From assembly GCF_009877435.1 (NCBI RefSeq), contig NZ_WXEX01000011.1:62001-126000 (forward strand): a DNA stretch of 64,000 nucleotides, given 5' to 3'. This DNA is from Heliomicrobium gestii (GTDB lineage: Bacteria > Bacillota > Desulfitobacteriia > Heliobacteriales > Heliobacteriaceae). The position numbers were made by a program, and so were the translations under genes. Every line of letters starts with the position of its first letter. Position 1 is the stretch's first letter. Shown here one piece after another: positions 49,027 to 59,599 of this stretch. The notes under the pieces are model-generated. The model ran no database searches and had not been told where the DNA came from. It worked only from the letters and a program-made list of their open reading frames with translations.

Positions 49027-50550
49027 ATGGATTTATTGACGGTTATGATCATCTCCACGTTCAGCTCCCTTCTCCTCTGCGGCGTTTTCTTATACCTCTA
49101 CAAAAAATATGGAGAACGCTTTACCGCCATCTGGGCCGCCAGTTGGGCCTTCTACGCGGCGCGAAATGCCCTGGACATGCTCCGTGAGTTGGGCATGACG
49201 TCGACAGGACTTCTGTTTCTCGATACCGTCTGTCCCGTCCTCGTTGCTTGCCTTCTCTTATGGGGCACCTATGATTTTATCGGCAAAGCCATCCCGCAAT
49301 GGTGGTTGTTCCTTCCAGTCGCTGGCGTGGCAGCGGCTGCGGCCACAGTCACCCTGTCCGCCAGCCATAGTGTCAGCGCGCTTTTCTTTCTCTTCATGTC
49401 CTCTATTTATCTGTGGACCGGCATTTGTTTCTTACGGTCCGAAAAAATCCACGGCGTCGGCAAGGCGCTCACGGGGTGGTCTATCATCCTGTGGGGGATC
49501 CATACCGCCGATTATCCCTTTCTGCAAGACCTCCCTGCCCTGGCCACCTGGGGATACCTGATCGGCTCCCTCCTGAAACAGGTGATCTCGATCAGCATCC
49601 TTCTGGTCTACTTTGAAAACACCCGCGACCACCTGGCCCAAGCGCAAAAGGAGCTGCGGGCGCAAAAAGAGGAACTCCAACAGATCCTCGATCACGCGCC
49701 GATGGCCATCTACTACATGGACCGCGAGGCCAAAATTGTCCGGGTGAACAAAGCGGTCGAACGAATGACAGGCTTTTCCGAAGCGGAAGTGCTCGGCAAA
49801 CAGAGCCTCGATTTTTTGATCTTGAACGGACAGACCCGTTACGAGGAGGCCTTGTCGGTGATCCAAACGGGCCAGCCCATTCTCAATAAGACCTATCCCA
49901 TCAAGAAAAAGCACTCCACAGAGATCCGCTGGGCCAGCATCGACAAACTGCCTTACCGGGACGAAGCCGGCAACATCATCGGCGTCCTCTCCTTCTCCGT
50001 CGACATCACCGATCGCCACAAGGCCGAAGAGGAGATTCGCTTTTTAGCGCTCCATGATCCGTTGACCAAGTTGCCCAACCGGTATCTGATCGACGACCGG
50101 CTCGGACAGGCTTTAGCCACCGCAAAACGAAACAGCGCGATGCTCGCGCTGCTGTACATCGATTTGGACGATTTTAAACCGGTCAATGACCAATACGGTC
50201 ATCGGACTGGCGACCAGGTGTTGCAGATTGTGGCATGCCGCCTGCAGAAGACCCTCCGCGATTCCGATACGGTTGGGCGGCTGGGCGGCGACGAGTTTGT
50301 CGTCATTCTTCCCAACATTATCACTTGCAAAGACGCTGTCCATGTCAGCGAAAAGATCATCGCCCAGGTGGCAGAGCCGATCGTCATTGACGACGATGTG
50401 ACGATCCAGATCGGCGCCAGTGTCGGCGTCAGTCTCTTCCCGCTGAACGGAACTGATGCAGACAGCCTGATGATCAGCGCCGATAATGCCATGTATGCGG
50501 CCAAACAGGTAGGCGGCAATCAGGTGGCCTGTTTCGCGGCAGGCGCGTGA
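49027..50550 (+). CDS. Membrane diguanylate cyclase with PAS and GGDEF domains
   Basis: Makes cyclic di-GMP from GTP, if active. The first ~210 residues hold about seven membrane segments without a family I can name. A short coiled coil (LAQAQKELRAQKEELQQIL) leads to a PAS domain (about 225-340, MAIYYMDREAKIVRVNKAVE) and a GGDEF domain (about 345-505). The active site is intact, GRLGGDEFVVIL, and an inhibitory I-site RxxD (RDSD) lies five residues before it. There is no EAL domain. Length is 507 residues from ATG at 49027 after AAGGTG. It converges with the chemosensory operon, cheB ending 31 bp away on the other strand. Confidence 0.92.
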   Translation: MDLLTVMIISTFSSLLLCGVFLYLYKKYGERFTAIWAASWAFYAARNALDMLRELGMTSTGLLFLDTVCPVLVACLLLWGTYDFIGKAIPQWWLFLPVAGVAAAAATVTLSASHSVSALFFLFMSSIYLWTGICFLRSEKIHGVGKALTGWSIILWGIHTADYPFLQDLPALATWGYLIGSLLKQVISISILLVYFENTRDHLAQAQKELRAQKEELQQILDHAPMAIYYMDREAKIVRVNKAVERMTGFSEAEVLGKQSLDFLILNGQTRYEEALSVIQTGQPILNKTYPIKKKHSTEIRWASIDKLPYRDEAGNIIGVLSFSVDITDRHKAEEEIRFLALHDPLTKLPNRYLIDDRLGQALATAKRNSAMLALLYIDLDDFKPVNDQYGHRTGDQVLQIVACRLQKTLRDSDTVGRLGGDEFVVILPNIITCKDAVHVSEKIIAQVAEPIVIDDDVTIQIGASVGVSLFPLNGTDADSLMISADNAMYAAKQVGGNQVACFAAGA

Positions 50551-50581
50551 TACCCATGATGGGCGTGACTCACGAAAGCCC

Positions 50582-51658
50582 TTACCGTCTGGCCAACCCG
50601 GCAAGCAGTTTTCCAATCGCCCTCGGCGCCATGAACCGGCAGGCGGCGCCGAGTTTTTCCGCCTCGCCGGGCATGCCGTAGACGGCGCAGGACGCCTCCT
50701 CTTGGGCGACGGTGAAACCGCCGGTGTTGCGGATGGTTTTCAGCGCTGCCGCGCCGTCTTTGCCCATTCCCGTCAGCAGGACGCCCCAACTCTCGGCGGC
50801 AAAGTGTCTGCCCAGTGACGCCAGCAGCACGCCTACCGACGGCCGGTGACCTTCCAGCGGCGGCGCGCCGCTCAACCGGAGGCAGCCGCTCCGTTCCACT
50901 TCCAGGTGGTAATCTTCCGGCGCAAAGTACAGGCGGCCAGGGCGTATCTTTTCGCCTTCTTCCGCCAGTTTCGCCTCGATCCGGCTGAATCCGTTCAGGT
51001 GGTGAACAAAGGCGCTCATGAAACCGGCCGCCATGTGCTGGACCGCCACGATGGGCACAGGGTAATCGGCGGGGATCTCCCGTAAAATCTCCGAAAACGC
51101 CGTCGGACCGCCCGTCGACGCGCCGATGCCGATCACCGCCGGGGTGGCGAGCGTCTGCCCCAGGACCTGCCCTATCCCCATCGCCGGAGCGAAACCCGGC
51201 AGTGGCGACAAAACCGTGGGCAGACCAGCCAGACCGGCCTGCCGGCGTTTGCGGAAAACCTTCACGCCGGCGAGGATGCTGATCTTGTCAATGATCTCTT
51301 TGGCCTTGTCCTTCAGTTCCGGTTCAGCCAGTCCCGCCGGTTTTTCCACAAACTCGAGCGCCCCGGCCTGAAGGACCTGGAACGTCCGTTCGGCGTTGCC
51401 GTCGACAGCGCTCAAAACCATGATCGGCTTCGGAAACTCTTCCATCAACCGGCGTGTCAATTCCAGGCCATCCATCTCCGGCATGTGCAGGTCGGTGCAG
51501 ACAACATCCGGGTCCGCCATCGGGATCAGCGCCAGGGCCTGGCGCCCGTCGGACGCCGTTCCGACCACATCGATATGGTCGGAACGGGCGAGAAGCTTCT
51601 TCAATACGAAAAGCGCCACCGGCGAATCGTCTACGAGGACCACACGGATCTTTTTCAT
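50582..51658 (-). CDS. cheB: CheB-type protein-glutamate methylesterase
   Basis: CheB demethylates receptor glutamates and is activated by phosphorylation. The N-terminal receiver (RVVLVDDSPVALFVLKKLL, phospho-Asp in CTDLHMPEMDG) is joined by a ~50-residue linker to the methylesterase domain. Its catalytic triad is visible: Ser in GIGASTGGPTAF, His in VQHMAAGF and Asp in LTGMGKDGAAAL. Length is 358 residues. It is the last gene of the chemosensory operon, 29 bp after cheA. Confidence 0.95.
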   Translation of the reverse strand: MKKIRVVLVDDSPVALFVLKKLLARSDHIDVVGTASDGRQALALIPMADPDVVCTDLHMPEMDGLELTRRLMEEFPKPIMVLSAVDGNAERTFQVLQAGALEFVEKPAGLAEPELKDKAKEIIDKISILAGVKVFRKRRQAGLAGLPTVLSPLPGFAPAMGIGQVLGQTLATPAVIGIGASTGGPTAFSEILREIPADYPVPIVAVQHMAAGFMSAFVHHLNGFSRIEAKLAEEGEKIRPGRLYFAPEDYHLEVERSGCLRLSGAPPLEGHRPSVGVLLASLGRHFAAESWGVLLTGMGKDGAAALKTIRNTGGFTVAQEEASCAVYGMPGEAEKLGAACRFMAPRAIGKLLAGLARR

Positions 51659-51687
51659 GCTCGCCTCCTTGCTGCCCCCGACACCAG

Positions 51688-54003
51688 CTACATGAGCCGC
51701 CTCAACGTTTCCAGCAGAAACTCCTGGTCGAAGGATGATTTCACGATGTAGGCGTCAGCGCCGACAGCGACGCCTCGTTGCCGTTCCGTGTCACGGCTGA
51801 GCGATGTGATCAGGATCACTGGGAGGTCTTTCAGCGCCGGCGCCTGGCGGATTTTCTCTGTCAAGGCAAAACCGTCCATCTCCGGCATCTCCACGTCGCT
51901 GAGCACCGCTTGCACATCGCGCTGCTGCAAACGCTGCCACGCTTCGGCGCCATTTACACAGGTGATCGCCTCATAGCCTACGCTTTCGACGATGCGCTTG
52001 AGTTGCACCCGTGTGGTGATCGAGTCGTCGGCCAGCAACACCCTGGGCTTGGCCGCCGCCTGAGGGATCAGGTCGGGCAGTTGTCGCCCGCCGCCCTTGC
52101 GCACCGTCCGGATCAGGTCATGGGGATTGAGCACCATACATACTTCGCCCGTCGCGAGGGTCGTCGCCCCGAGCACATTGCGCACCCGCTTGAGCAACGA
52201 ACAGAAGGGCTTCACGATCACCTGTCCTTCGGCGATGAAGTCGTCAACGATCAAAGCCAGGCGATCCGCCGTCTCTCCGGTGGAGATAACGACGCAAAAC
52301 CGGTAGTCACCGCCGGGCGGCTTTGCCGGTCCCTCCACCTCCAACAAAGACCGCAGCTCTGCCACCGAGATGGGCTGTCCTTCATAAGCAATCGTCGGCG
52401 CGCCACCGCTTTTATAGATGTCTTTCGTGGAGACGCGGATCAGGTTGACGACCATTTCGGCCGGTATGCCGTAAAGATATCCTCCCGCCTTAACGACGAT
52501 GATCGCCGTTGTCATCAGCGAACGGGGGAGTTTGAGAGAGAATAGGCATCCCTGTCCAGGCGTCGTCCGGATCTGTACGACGCCTTTTAGTTTTTCCACC
52601 CTGTCTTTGACCACATCCAGTCCGATCCCACGACCGGAGATGTTGGATACAGCCGTCCGCGTGGTGAAGCCGGATTCGAAAACAAGCATTTCGATTTGGT
52701 GCGGTGTCATCGCTTCCAGTTCGTCGCGGCTGCGCAGGGATTGACTCATGGCCTTGCGCCGGATGGCGGTGATGTCAAGGCCGGCGCCATCATCGGCCAC
52801 CTCCAGGCAGACATGGGTTTCCGTCTGGCTCGCCATCAGGCGAATCGTCGCCTGCGCCGGTTTTCCCATTTCCCGGCGGCGGTCCGCCCTTTCCACGCCA
52901 TGATCGATGGCGTTGCGGATCAGGTGGACGAGGGGATCTTTGAGTTGTTCCAGGAGCAACTTATCCACCAGGATGTCGTCACCGCTGATTTCGAGGCGGA
53001 TCTCCTTTCCCTGATCGCGGGCCAGGTCGCGAACCAGACGGGGAAACTGCCCAAAGAGGATGCTCAGGGGCATGAGCCGCAAGTCGCGCACCTCGTCATG
53101 AAGGCGATTGGCGATAAAAGAGAGCCGTTCGCTATCGGCCAGAAGGAGTTTGTGCAGTTCGGAAAAGTCGCGGATCACCTGGGCGAAACGACCGTGAAAC
53201 AGGGACAGCCCCAACGCCGACGACGCCTTACCGGCGCTCCTCTGGAGGCTGGATGAGGTGATCACAGCCTCCTCCAGGGTACTGATCAACTGCTCGATCT
53301 GGTGGGTGCGATCGTCGATCCGCCGCTGCACGACCGTCAGTTCGCCCGTTTCCTGAAGCAGATCATCGAGGCGGGATGTGGCGATGCGCACCGTTTCAAA
53401 ACGGGCGATGTCCGAACTTTCCGGTTCCCGCGAGGGGGCCGACTCGGCCGTCGCCGGGCCAGTGGCCTGCTTTTCAGGGGAAATAGCCGTCTCGATAAGC
53501 GGAGGGGGCATCTGAGAGGTTCCGGAAAAACCGGTGGCCGCTGCCGACTCAGGCGACTTATCCGGCTCATCGCTTCCGGCGTCTTGCGGCGCGTCTTGCG
53601 GCGCATCCTGCGCCCTATCGGGCTGTTCAGTCGGCGACGGGCTCGGCGGCGCGTCGGGCGACAAAGCCGGCGCCGCCTCGCCGACGACCGCCCGGTAGGC
53701 CATCTGCCGGAGATGGTCGATGGAACCCTCCAATTCTGTTACTAAATCGGGCGTAATCGGTAAAGCGCCGCTCTTTACCTGATCGAAGCAGTCTTCCATC
53801 TGGTGGGCAAGCTGTTCCATTTCCCTCTGTTCGACCAGTCGGGCGGCGCCCTTGAGGCTGTGGGCGTCCCGGTACAGTTCCGTCAACAGGGACGGGTCGG
53901 CGCCCGCCGCTTCCAGTCGCAAGAGATTGGCTTCCATGCGATCCAAGCGCTCCGTCGATTCGATCTGGAACAGTTCGCGCAGTTCATCATCGCCGATCCG
54001 CAT
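51688..54003 (-). CDS. cheA: CheA histidine kinase with C-terminal receiver domain
   Basis: A hybrid CheA of 771 residues. The P1 Hpt domain has the phospho-accepting His in YRDAHSLKGAARLV (about residue 47). A ~90-residue Pro/Ser/Ala-rich linker follows with no clear P2 domain. The kinase core has VHLIRNAIDHGVE (N box), LEVADDGAGLD and ISGRGIGLDVVKDRVE. A CheW-like P5 domain (YLYGIPAEMVVNLIRV) and a receiver domain (VLLADDSITTRVQLKR, Asp in VLSDVEMPEMDG) complete it. CheA-REC fusions are typical of Wsp/Frz-type systems. I chose ATG at 54003 after GAGG; GTG at 54012 is an alternative. mcp ends 16 bp upstream. Confidence 0.94.
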   Translation of the reverse strand: MRIGDDELRELFQIESTERLDRMEANLLRLEAAGADPSLLTELYRDAHSLKGAARLVEQREMEQLAHQMEDCFDQVKSGALPITPDLVTELEGSIDHLRQMAYRAVVGEAAPALSPDAPPSPSPTEQPDRAQDAPQDAPQDAGSDEPDKSPESAAATGFSGTSQMPPPLIETAISPEKQATGPATAESAPSREPESSDIARFETVRIATSRLDDLLQETGELTVVQRRIDDRTHQIEQLISTLEEAVITSSSLQRSAGKASSALGLSLFHGRFAQVIRDFSELHKLLLADSERLSFIANRLHDEVRDLRLMPLSILFGQFPRLVRDLARDQGKEIRLEISGDDILVDKLLLEQLKDPLVHLIRNAIDHGVERADRRREMGKPAQATIRLMASQTETHVCLEVADDGAGLDITAIRRKAMSQSLRSRDELEAMTPHQIEMLVFESGFTTRTAVSNISGRGIGLDVVKDRVEKLKGVVQIRTTPGQGCLFSLKLPRSLMTTAIIVVKAGGYLYGIPAEMVVNLIRVSTKDIYKSGGAPTIAYEGQPISVAELRSLLEVEGPAKPPGGDYRFCVVISTGETADRLALIVDDFIAEGQVIVKPFCSLLKRVRNVLGATTLATGEVCMVLNPHDLIRTVRKGGGRQLPDLIPQAAAKPRVLLADDSITTRVQLKRIVESVGYEAITCVNGAEAWQRLQQRDVQAVLSDVEMPEMDGFALTEKIRQAPALKDLPVILITSLSRDTERQRGVAVGADAYIVKSSFDQEFLLETLRRLM

Positions 54004-54019
54004 GTGACTCACCCTCGCC

Positions 54020-55477
54020 CTAAACCATATCTTTCAGCATGAGCCCGACCTTGTTCAGGTTCTGCATGCCGCTTTTCGTCTGGCTGATGGCGGAAGCCGT
54101 TTCCCTGGTGCCCCGGAGGATCTCCTCCATGGCTTTCGTTACGCCGGACACTGCTTCCGATTGCTGCTGCAGGTTCAGCGAAACCTGCTGGACATAGTGA
54201 GAGATCTCGTCCATGCTCTGATGCAGTCCGCTGAAAGCCTCCACCGTATGCAAAGTCGACCGCTCAGTGGCGTCCACCTTTTTCGTTCCCTCTTCCGTCA
54301 CCATCACCGTGGTGTTCGTAGCCTTCTGCACCTCGCTGACGATGGCGCCGATGCGCTGGGAGGCTTTTTTGCTCTGATCAGCCAGCTTGCGGATCTCGGC
54401 GGAAACAACAGAGAAACCGCGCCCATGCTCACCGGCCCTAGCCGCTTCTACTGCTGCGTTAAGGGCGAGCATGTTTGTCTGATCGGCCAGTTCCTTGACG
54501 GTGCCGCTGATGACGCCGATCTGACCCACTTGTTCACTCAGGTTCAACATCTGCACCGCGATGGAATTGACTTTCTCCTTCAACTCCCGCATCTCCCGGA
54601 TCATCCCTTCGGCCGTCCCCATGCCGCCGACGGCGGCTTGCGCCGATTGCTGGGCATTATCGGCGATACGGCGCGCCTGCTGGAACGATTGGTCCGAGGA
54701 GATGCGCAGTTCTTCCATCGTCGAGGTGACTTCCGCCACCGAGGAAGACTGAGAGATGGCGGTGCGCTCATTTTGTTCCACCGATGCCGCCACTTCCGCC
54801 GTCGTCGTGGCGATCGTCTCGATCGTTTCTTGGATGGGTCGGGCGATGCCCGTCGAGAGATAGGCCGCCGCCAGCCCGGCAATCAGCAAGCCAGCCACAG
54901 AGATGATCCAAAAGAGACGGCTCACCTTCTCATGCTGCTCGTTGGCCTGTTTAGAAAGGTCTGCCGAACGGGTCAGCTTGTCGTTCATCAACTGCCGGAT
55001 CAGGCTGTAGGTCTTTTCCGTCACCGGTGTCAGCTTTTGCTGATAGACCTTTTCCGCTTCAGCCAGCTTCCCGCTGTTGATCAGCGCCGCCGCCTCTCCA
55101 CCATAGGCATGGAGCAAGCGATGGGGCTCCTCCAACTCCTTCAGGGCGCTCTTCATCTCCGGCGACATCTGCTGGTACTCGGCGGTGGTCATATACTCGT
55201 AGTACCAGCTGCCGAGTTTGCACTTGGTATGATCCAAAGTCCCCGTAAAGGATTTTCCTGTCAGCAGCGATTCTTTCAGATCCGTCATCCAGACCAGGTG
55301 GGCGTTTTCCAATTCCAGCATGAACTGAGCCTCTTTCTGCTGGTCCAACGCTTGGTCCTGTAAGACGATGACCTGGTAGCTGAGGTACGTATCTGCGCCA
55401 AACAGCCCAGCCAGGAATAAAAAAAGCAGGGCGAATCCTCCGATGATCTTGGCCCGCAGATTCCTATGCATCTTCAT
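54020..55477 (-). CDS. Methyl-accepting chemotaxis protein with CZB-like sensor region
   Basis: The receptor of the operon, 485 residues. TM1 is at ~10-29 and TM2 at ~188-208; the ~155 residues between face outward. This sensor region resembles a chemoreceptor zinc-binding (CZB) domain, with H60 (AHLVW), C86 (CKLGSWYY), H119 and H123 (PHRLLH). A short HAMP-like segment ([14 protein letters not shown]) and the signalling domain follow, with the conserved hairpin [18 protein letters not shown] and [16 protein letters not shown]. No C-terminal CheR-tethering pentapeptide is seen. CZB domains are more often cytoplasmic, so the outward position is notable. Confidence 0.92.
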   Translation of the reverse strand: MKMHRNLRAKIIGGFALLFLFLAGLFGADTYLSYQVIVLQDQALDQQKEAQFMLELENAHLVWMTDLKESLLTGKSFTGTLDHTKCKLGSWYYEYMTTAEYQQMSPEMKSALKELEEPHRLLHAYGGEAAALINSGKLAEAEKVYQQKLTPVTEKTYSLIRQLMNDKLTRSADLSKQANEQHEKVSRLFWIISVAGLLIAGLAAAYLSTGIARPIQETIETIATTTAEVAASVEQNERTAISQSSSVAEVTSTMEELRISSDQSFQQARRIADNAQQSAQAAVGGMGTAEGMIREMRELKEKVNSIAVQMLNLSEQVGQIGVISGTVKELADQTNMLALNAAVEAARAGEHGRGFSVVSAEIRKLADQSKKASQRIGAIVSEVQKATNTTVMVTEEGTKKVDATERSTLHTVEAFSGLHQSMDEISHYVQQVSLNLQQQSEAVSGVTKAMEEILRGTRETASAISQTKSGMQNLNKVGLMLKDMV

Positions 55478-55550
55478 CGGCCAGATCCCTCCTCTCCACA
55501 GTTATTGTTGCATCGTGGGCGATCTGCCCATGGTCGCCGATTCATCCCGC

Positions 55551-56612
55551 TCAAACCTCGTCGTGAATCTCCATGTCTCCTCCGGAGAGGATTCGCGCCA
55601 CATCGAGGATGGTTGCCCTCGCCTTTTCCCCGTATTGGACTTCCCCGCCGGCATACTCTTCCGGTATCCGCTGCAGCGCCAACGGCGAACGGCGGATCTT
55701 CTCCGGGCGAATCGGCGCAACATCGATCACCGATTCCACCAGAAGGGCAGCCAGCACCCCGTCAACCTCGACAACGACCAGCTTCCCCGCCTGTCGCGCA
55801 TCTCCCTCCCCGGCGGCGCCCAGCAACGTCCGGAGGTCAAAGACGGTGATCAGTTGTCCTCGCAGCTTGCTGACACCGGCGACAAAGGGCGGCGTGCACG
55901 GGATGGGGATCAACGGATCGGCTGGCGCAAACTCCCGCACGAAGCGAATGTCGATCCAGAACGATTCCTGACCGATGACAACGACAGCGCCCATACGGGT
56001 CCCGCTGTCACTGTCCCTGTGTCTTCCCCGTTGCAACGCCCGCGTTCGGGTCAACAGAATCCGGCGCTCTCTCTCTGTCCAGGCGCCGGCGGCATTCTTT
56101 CCCCCGACTGCGCCCGGGTCATCGTCACCCCAGGTTGCCTCGGTAACCGCTTCCGCCAGCAGGCGGGGAAGGTCGATCAGGAAGCAGAGGCCGTCCCGGT
56201 CGGAAAAGGCCCGTTTCATATAGGAAGGAAAGCCTGCCGGTCCCTGAAAGACTGTCGGCAGGCGAAGCGTCTCGTCTGAAAAATCGCGCATCTCGCAGCA
56301 ATCCTCGACGATGAGCCCAAAGATCTGTCCTTCCGCCTCCAGCACGATCAACCGGTCGTTCAGGGACAGGGGCCGACCACGCCGTCCCAGGCAAAGGGAC
56401 AGATCCAGCACCGGAATCACCTGTTCACGCCAGTTGAGCAAACCGGCCACTGGCGGCGGATATTCAACCGCCTTCTGCAAATGGGGCAGGGGACTGATCT
56501 GCCGGACCGACAGGGCCGGAACGGCATAGCGCTGCCCCTGGTGCGACAAGAGCATATACGCGTCAGTCCCTCTCTCCTTTTGCCTCATTGCCTGTTCCCC
56601 ATCATCGTTCAT
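55551..56612 (-). CDS. Tandem CheW-domain coupling protein
   Basis: Two CheW domains in one 353-residue chain. The first (about 17-155) has YMLLSHQGQRYAVPALSVRQ, VAGLLNWREQVIPVLDLSL and IFGLIVEDCCEM. The second (about 205-345) has VVVIGQESFWIDIRFVREF, VAGVSKLRGQLITVFDLRTL and LAALLVESVIDV. Between them is a ~40-residue linker. CheW joins receptors to CheA; a double CheW could bridge arrays or replace the two separate CheW proteins of Wsp systems. The start overlaps the cheR stop by 11 bp; an ATG eight codons later (after GGGGAACAGG) is an alternative. Confidence 0.9.
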   Translation of the reverse strand: MNDDGEQAMRQKERGTDAYMLLSHQGQRYAVPALSVRQISPLPHLQKAVEYPPPVAGLLNWREQVIPVLDLSLCLGRRGRPLSLNDRLIVLEAEGQIFGLIVEDCCEMRDFSDETLRLPTVFQGPAGFPSYMKRAFSDRDGLCFLIDLPRLLAEAVTEATWGDDDPGAVGGKNAAGAWTERERRILLTRTRALQRGRHRDSDSGTRMGAVVVIGQESFWIDIRFVREFAPADPLIPIPCTPPFVAGVSKLRGQLITVFDLRTLLGAAGEGDARQAGKLVVVEVDGVLAALLVESVIDVAPIRPEKIRRSPLALQRIPEEYAGGEVQYGEKARATILDVARILSGGDMEIHDEV

Positions 56613-57912
56613 TCTCCTTTAACAGCAACCGGACATGGTTCATTTCCGTCTGAGCCGCGCCATGGTCAGGCGCCAGGAAAAGCGCCTTTTGCAAAAAATC
56701 GTGGGCGGCCTGGCAATCGCCCTGTTCGAGACGGATCAATCCAAGCAGGTAATACACCTCGGGATAGAGGGCATCGGCAGCGATTACCGTCCGGCAGCAC
56801 TCTTCCGCCTTGGCAAACTCACGCCGGTCCGCAAAATCGCGGGCTCTGTCCATGCTCGCATCAAGATCGGTCAAGTCCGGCGTTCGCGCCTTTGAGGCCG
56901 GAGTCGCCGGTGGTTGAAGAGGCGGCTGGCTGGCCGCTCGCTGTTTTGGAAATCGTGGAGTCAATAATGGCTGCGGCGGCAACGACTGCGGGGCCACAGG
57001 CCTCGGTACCGCCGAGAAAGTCGATCGATACCCGGCGGGCCTAGGGCTGACCGGCTTTTGCCAGATATGGCCCTCCGGGAAAACCTTCGAATCGAAGGGG
57101 ATTCCTTCCGGCCCTGTTTCCAGGGCCAACAGTTCACCATGACCGGTCAGTAAAAAACCGCCGGGATTGAGGCAACGAAAAAAAGCGGTAAGAACCCGTC
57201 GAATCGCTTCAGTTTGAAAATAGATGAAGACATTGCGGCAGATGATCAAGTCTGTCGACAGGGCAGGCGTGAACCGCTCCGGCAACAGACCATCAAGCAG
57301 GTTCAACCGGTAAAAGGAGACGACCGAACGGATGGAAGGCGCCACCTCCCAGATGGCCCCGCTGCGTCGCCGGCGTCCCGGGTCGACCATATGAAAGTAG
57401 CCGTTGCGCAGTTCCGGCCCGGTGGCGCGCAAGGCCCATTCGCTGTAACGGCCGGCGCGGGCAATGGTCAGCGCTTCTTCGTTGATGTCCGTGCCGATGA
57501 TGTCGATCGTCCACCCCGGCGCGCCCCCAATCATTGTATCGACGAGTATGGCCAGGGAATAGGCCTCTTCCCCGGTGGAACAACCGGCGCTCCACAGGCG
57601 CAACGTCTTCTTTTCCGTCCCCTTCGCCAACAGCGAAGGCAGGATCCGCTCGCGGAGCAGGGCGAACTGACCGCGGTCCCGGAAGAAAAAGGTCTCCCCC
57701 ACCGTGATGACGCCGATCAGTTGCCGCCACTCCTCTTGACTCACGGGTCCCTCATCCATAAGCAGCCGGCGGTAGGCGCCGTAATCGGCGATCGCCGTGG
57801 CATCCATCCGCCTTTCCAGCGCCTGCAACAGGTTGTCCCGGCGAGACTGGTCAAAGCGCCATCCCGTTCGCGCCGAAATGAACTGCTGCAGTTCATACAA
57901 CCCGTCAGCCAT
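56602..57912 (-). CDS. cheR: CheR methyltransferase with C-terminal TPR region
   Basis: CheR methylates receptor glutamates with SAM. The N-terminal helical domain (LYELQQFISARTGWRFDQSR) precedes the SAM domain: LRLWSAGCSTGEEAYSLAI, IIGTDINEEALTIARAGRYS and DLIICRNVFIYFQ. A Pro/Gln-rich linker (~290-350) leads to TPR-like helices (about 375-430, AKAEECCRTVIAADALYPEVYY). CheR-TPR fusions occur in alternative systems such as WspC. Length is 436 residues from ATG at 57912; the frame extends into the previous gene without a ribosome site. Confidence 0.92.
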   Translation of the reverse strand: MADGLYELQQFISARTGWRFDQSRRDNLLQALERRMDATAIADYGAYRRLLMDEGPVSQEEWRQLIGVITVGETFFFRDRGQFALLRERILPSLLAKGTEKKTLRLWSAGCSTGEEAYSLAILVDTMIGGAPGWTIDIIGTDINEEALTIARAGRYSEWALRATGPELRNGYFHMVDPGRRRRSGAIWEVAPSIRSVVSFYRLNLLDGLLPERFTPALSTDLIICRNVFIYFQTEAIRRVLTAFFRCLNPGGFLLTGHGELLALETGPEGIPFDSKVFPEGHIWQKPVSPRPAGYRSTFSAVPRPVAPQSLPPQPLLTPRFPKQRAASQPPLQPPATPASKARTPDLTDLDASMDRARDFADRREFAKAEECCRTVIAADALYPEVYYLLGLIRLEQGDCQAAHDFLQKALFLAPDHGAAQTEMNHVRLLLKENER

Positions 57913-57919
57913 GATGGGG

Positions 57920-59599
57920 TTATCCCCCCTCCCTCTCCCGGAACGCCCATAGTTTGACCGTTTGCAGCAGATTTGCAGAGGTAAAGGGTTTGGACAGGTA
58001 ATCATTCATCCCGGCCGCCAAAAAGCGCTCCCGATCGCCTTTCATGGCGTTGGCGGTGACAGCGATGACCGGCAGGTTCTTCCAACGGTGATCGGCCCGA
58101 ATCCGGGCCACCGTTTCGCTCCCGCTCATCTCGGGCATCTGCTCGTCCATCAACACCAAGTCGAAACTTTCCTCCGCCAGGGCCGCCAGCGCCTCCCTGC
58201 CGTTGGCCGCCTCACGGAGCGTATAGCCCCAGCGGCGAATCCAGGCGCCGATGATCGTCCGGTTAAAGACATCATCATCGACCAGGAGGATATGAACGCT
58301 TCTTGGTTCGTCCCGGCTTTCGGCAACCGCTTCCTTCTCTCCCCCAAGGGCATCTCCGCTGAACAGATCGGGCTGCTGCGCCGCAACGCCGAAGGGCAAG
58401 GTCACAAAAAAGGTGCTCCCCTGTCCCAAATCGCTTTCCACCCATACGCGCCCGCCCATATTTTCCACCAGTTGGCGCACGATCGCCAAGCCCAGGCCGC
58501 TCCCGCCAAAACGTCGCGTCGACGAGCTGTCAACCTGATAAAACTTCTCAAATACCGCTTCCAATCGATCAGGATGGATGCCGATCCCCGTATCACGGAC
58601 AAAAAAGCGCAACGAATGGCCGCACTGATTCTGCTCCAGCACATCCAACCCCAGCGTGATTTCCCCGGAATCGGTAAACTTGACGGCGTTGCTCAAGAGG
58701 TTTACCAGAACCTGAGTCAGCCGGTTGGCGTCACCCATCAGGGTTTCCGGCGCTCCCTCCGGGATTTGGCACTTTAATTCGAGCGCTTTGTCACTGGCTT
58801 TGACCGAAAGCAGATCGACAGCGCTCCGCAACACAGCGCTGAGCGAAAAGGGCCGGTTCTCAACCGCCAGTTGCCCCGATTCGATCTTGGAGATATCCAG
58901 AACATCCTCCAGGAGCCGCATCAACGACTGGGCCGCTGATTTCACCATGCCCAGATACTTCAACTGTTCGGCGTTCAATTCCGTCGCCAGAGTCAGATCG
59001 ACAAAACCCAAGATGGCATTCATCGGCGTGCGGATCTCATGAGACATGTTGGCCAAGAACTCCGATTTCGCCCGGTTGGCCACAATGGCCATCTCCCGGG
59101 ACACCTTCAACTCCTCCTTGGCCAGCTTCAGTTCCCGGATGAGCCCTTTCAACTGGTGAACGCGCAACTCCTGACGGGTGATATCGGTGATCTGGATCAG
59201 CACATACTTCCGATCGCCGATGCAGGCCGGCTGAACCTGCATATTCTGGCGTATGTACGGCAAAAGCGACGCGTCAGCCGGGGGAATAAAATACTGGTGA
59301 AAGGCGCCCGAAAAAAAACGGTTTTGACCGTCAAAAAAAGCGCGCTCAAAAATAGGGCGAAAGACATTGTGGTTGAAACGCGGGAACAGTTCGGCCAGCT
59401 TCTTCCCTTGCACCTCGCCGGCTTTTTTTCCCGTCAACCGTTCGAGCCAGACGTTCCAAACAAGGATCCGGTACTCTTCGTCAAGAACGGCAATGCCCAT
59501 GTCGGCGTTCGCCAGGGCATGGGCTTGCAACTCCATCATTTGCTCCGCGATTTGTCCGGCAACCGGATCGCCCGCCTGTCGACTCAACTCTTCAGCCAT
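57920..59599 (-). CDS. Soluble hybrid histidine kinase (PAS-HisKA-HATPase-REC)
   Basis: A 559-residue hybrid kinase without membrane segments. A PAS domain (about 20-140, [20 protein letters not shown]) is followed by a coiled coil, the HisKA domain with phospho-His in [19 protein letters not shown], an HATPase ([42 protein letters not shown]) and a C-terminal receiver ([17 protein letters not shown], Asp in [13 protein letters not shown]). ATG at 59599 overlaps the cheC stop by eight bases and has GGTGG upstream. Its presence inside a chemosensory operon is unusual and suggests a second input or output phosphorelay. Confidence 0.92.
   Translation of the reverse strand: MAEELSRQAGDPVAGQIAEQMMELQAHALANADMGIAVLDEEYRILVWNVWLERLTGKKAGEVQGKKLAELFPRFNHNVFRPIFERAFFDGQNRFFSGAFHQYFIPPADASLLPYIRQNMQVQPACIGDRKYVLIQITDITRQELRVHQLKGLIRELKLAKEELKVSREMAIVANRAKSEFLANMSHEIRTPMNAILGFVDLTLATELNAEQLKYLGMVKSAAQSLMRLLEDVLDISKIESGQLAVENRPFSLSAVLRSAVDLLSVKASDKALELKCQIPEGAPETLMGDANRLTQVLVNLLSNAVKFTDSGEITLGLDVLEQNQCGHSLRFFVRDTGIGIHPDRLEAVFEKFYQVDSSSTRRFGGSGLGLAIVRQLVENMGGRVWVESDLGQGSTFFVTLPFGVAAQQPDLFSGDALGGEKEAVAESRDEPRSVHILLVDDDVFNRTIIGAWIRRWGYTLREAANGREALAALAEESFDLVLMDEQMPEMSGSETVARIRADHRWKNLPVIAVTANAMKGDRERFLAAGMNDYLSKPFTSANLLQTVKLWAFREREGG

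Noticed and set aside
54161-55363. A 400-codon plus-strand frame opposite the MCP gene
   Set aside because: Composition is that of a reverse-complement shadow (His/Arg/Leu-rich) and the MCP signalling motif is unambiguous on the other strand.
55487-55550. Terminator between the double-CheW gene and the MCP gene
   Set aside because: No stem followed by a T-run in the 73-bp gap, so the chemosensory genes are treated as one transcript.
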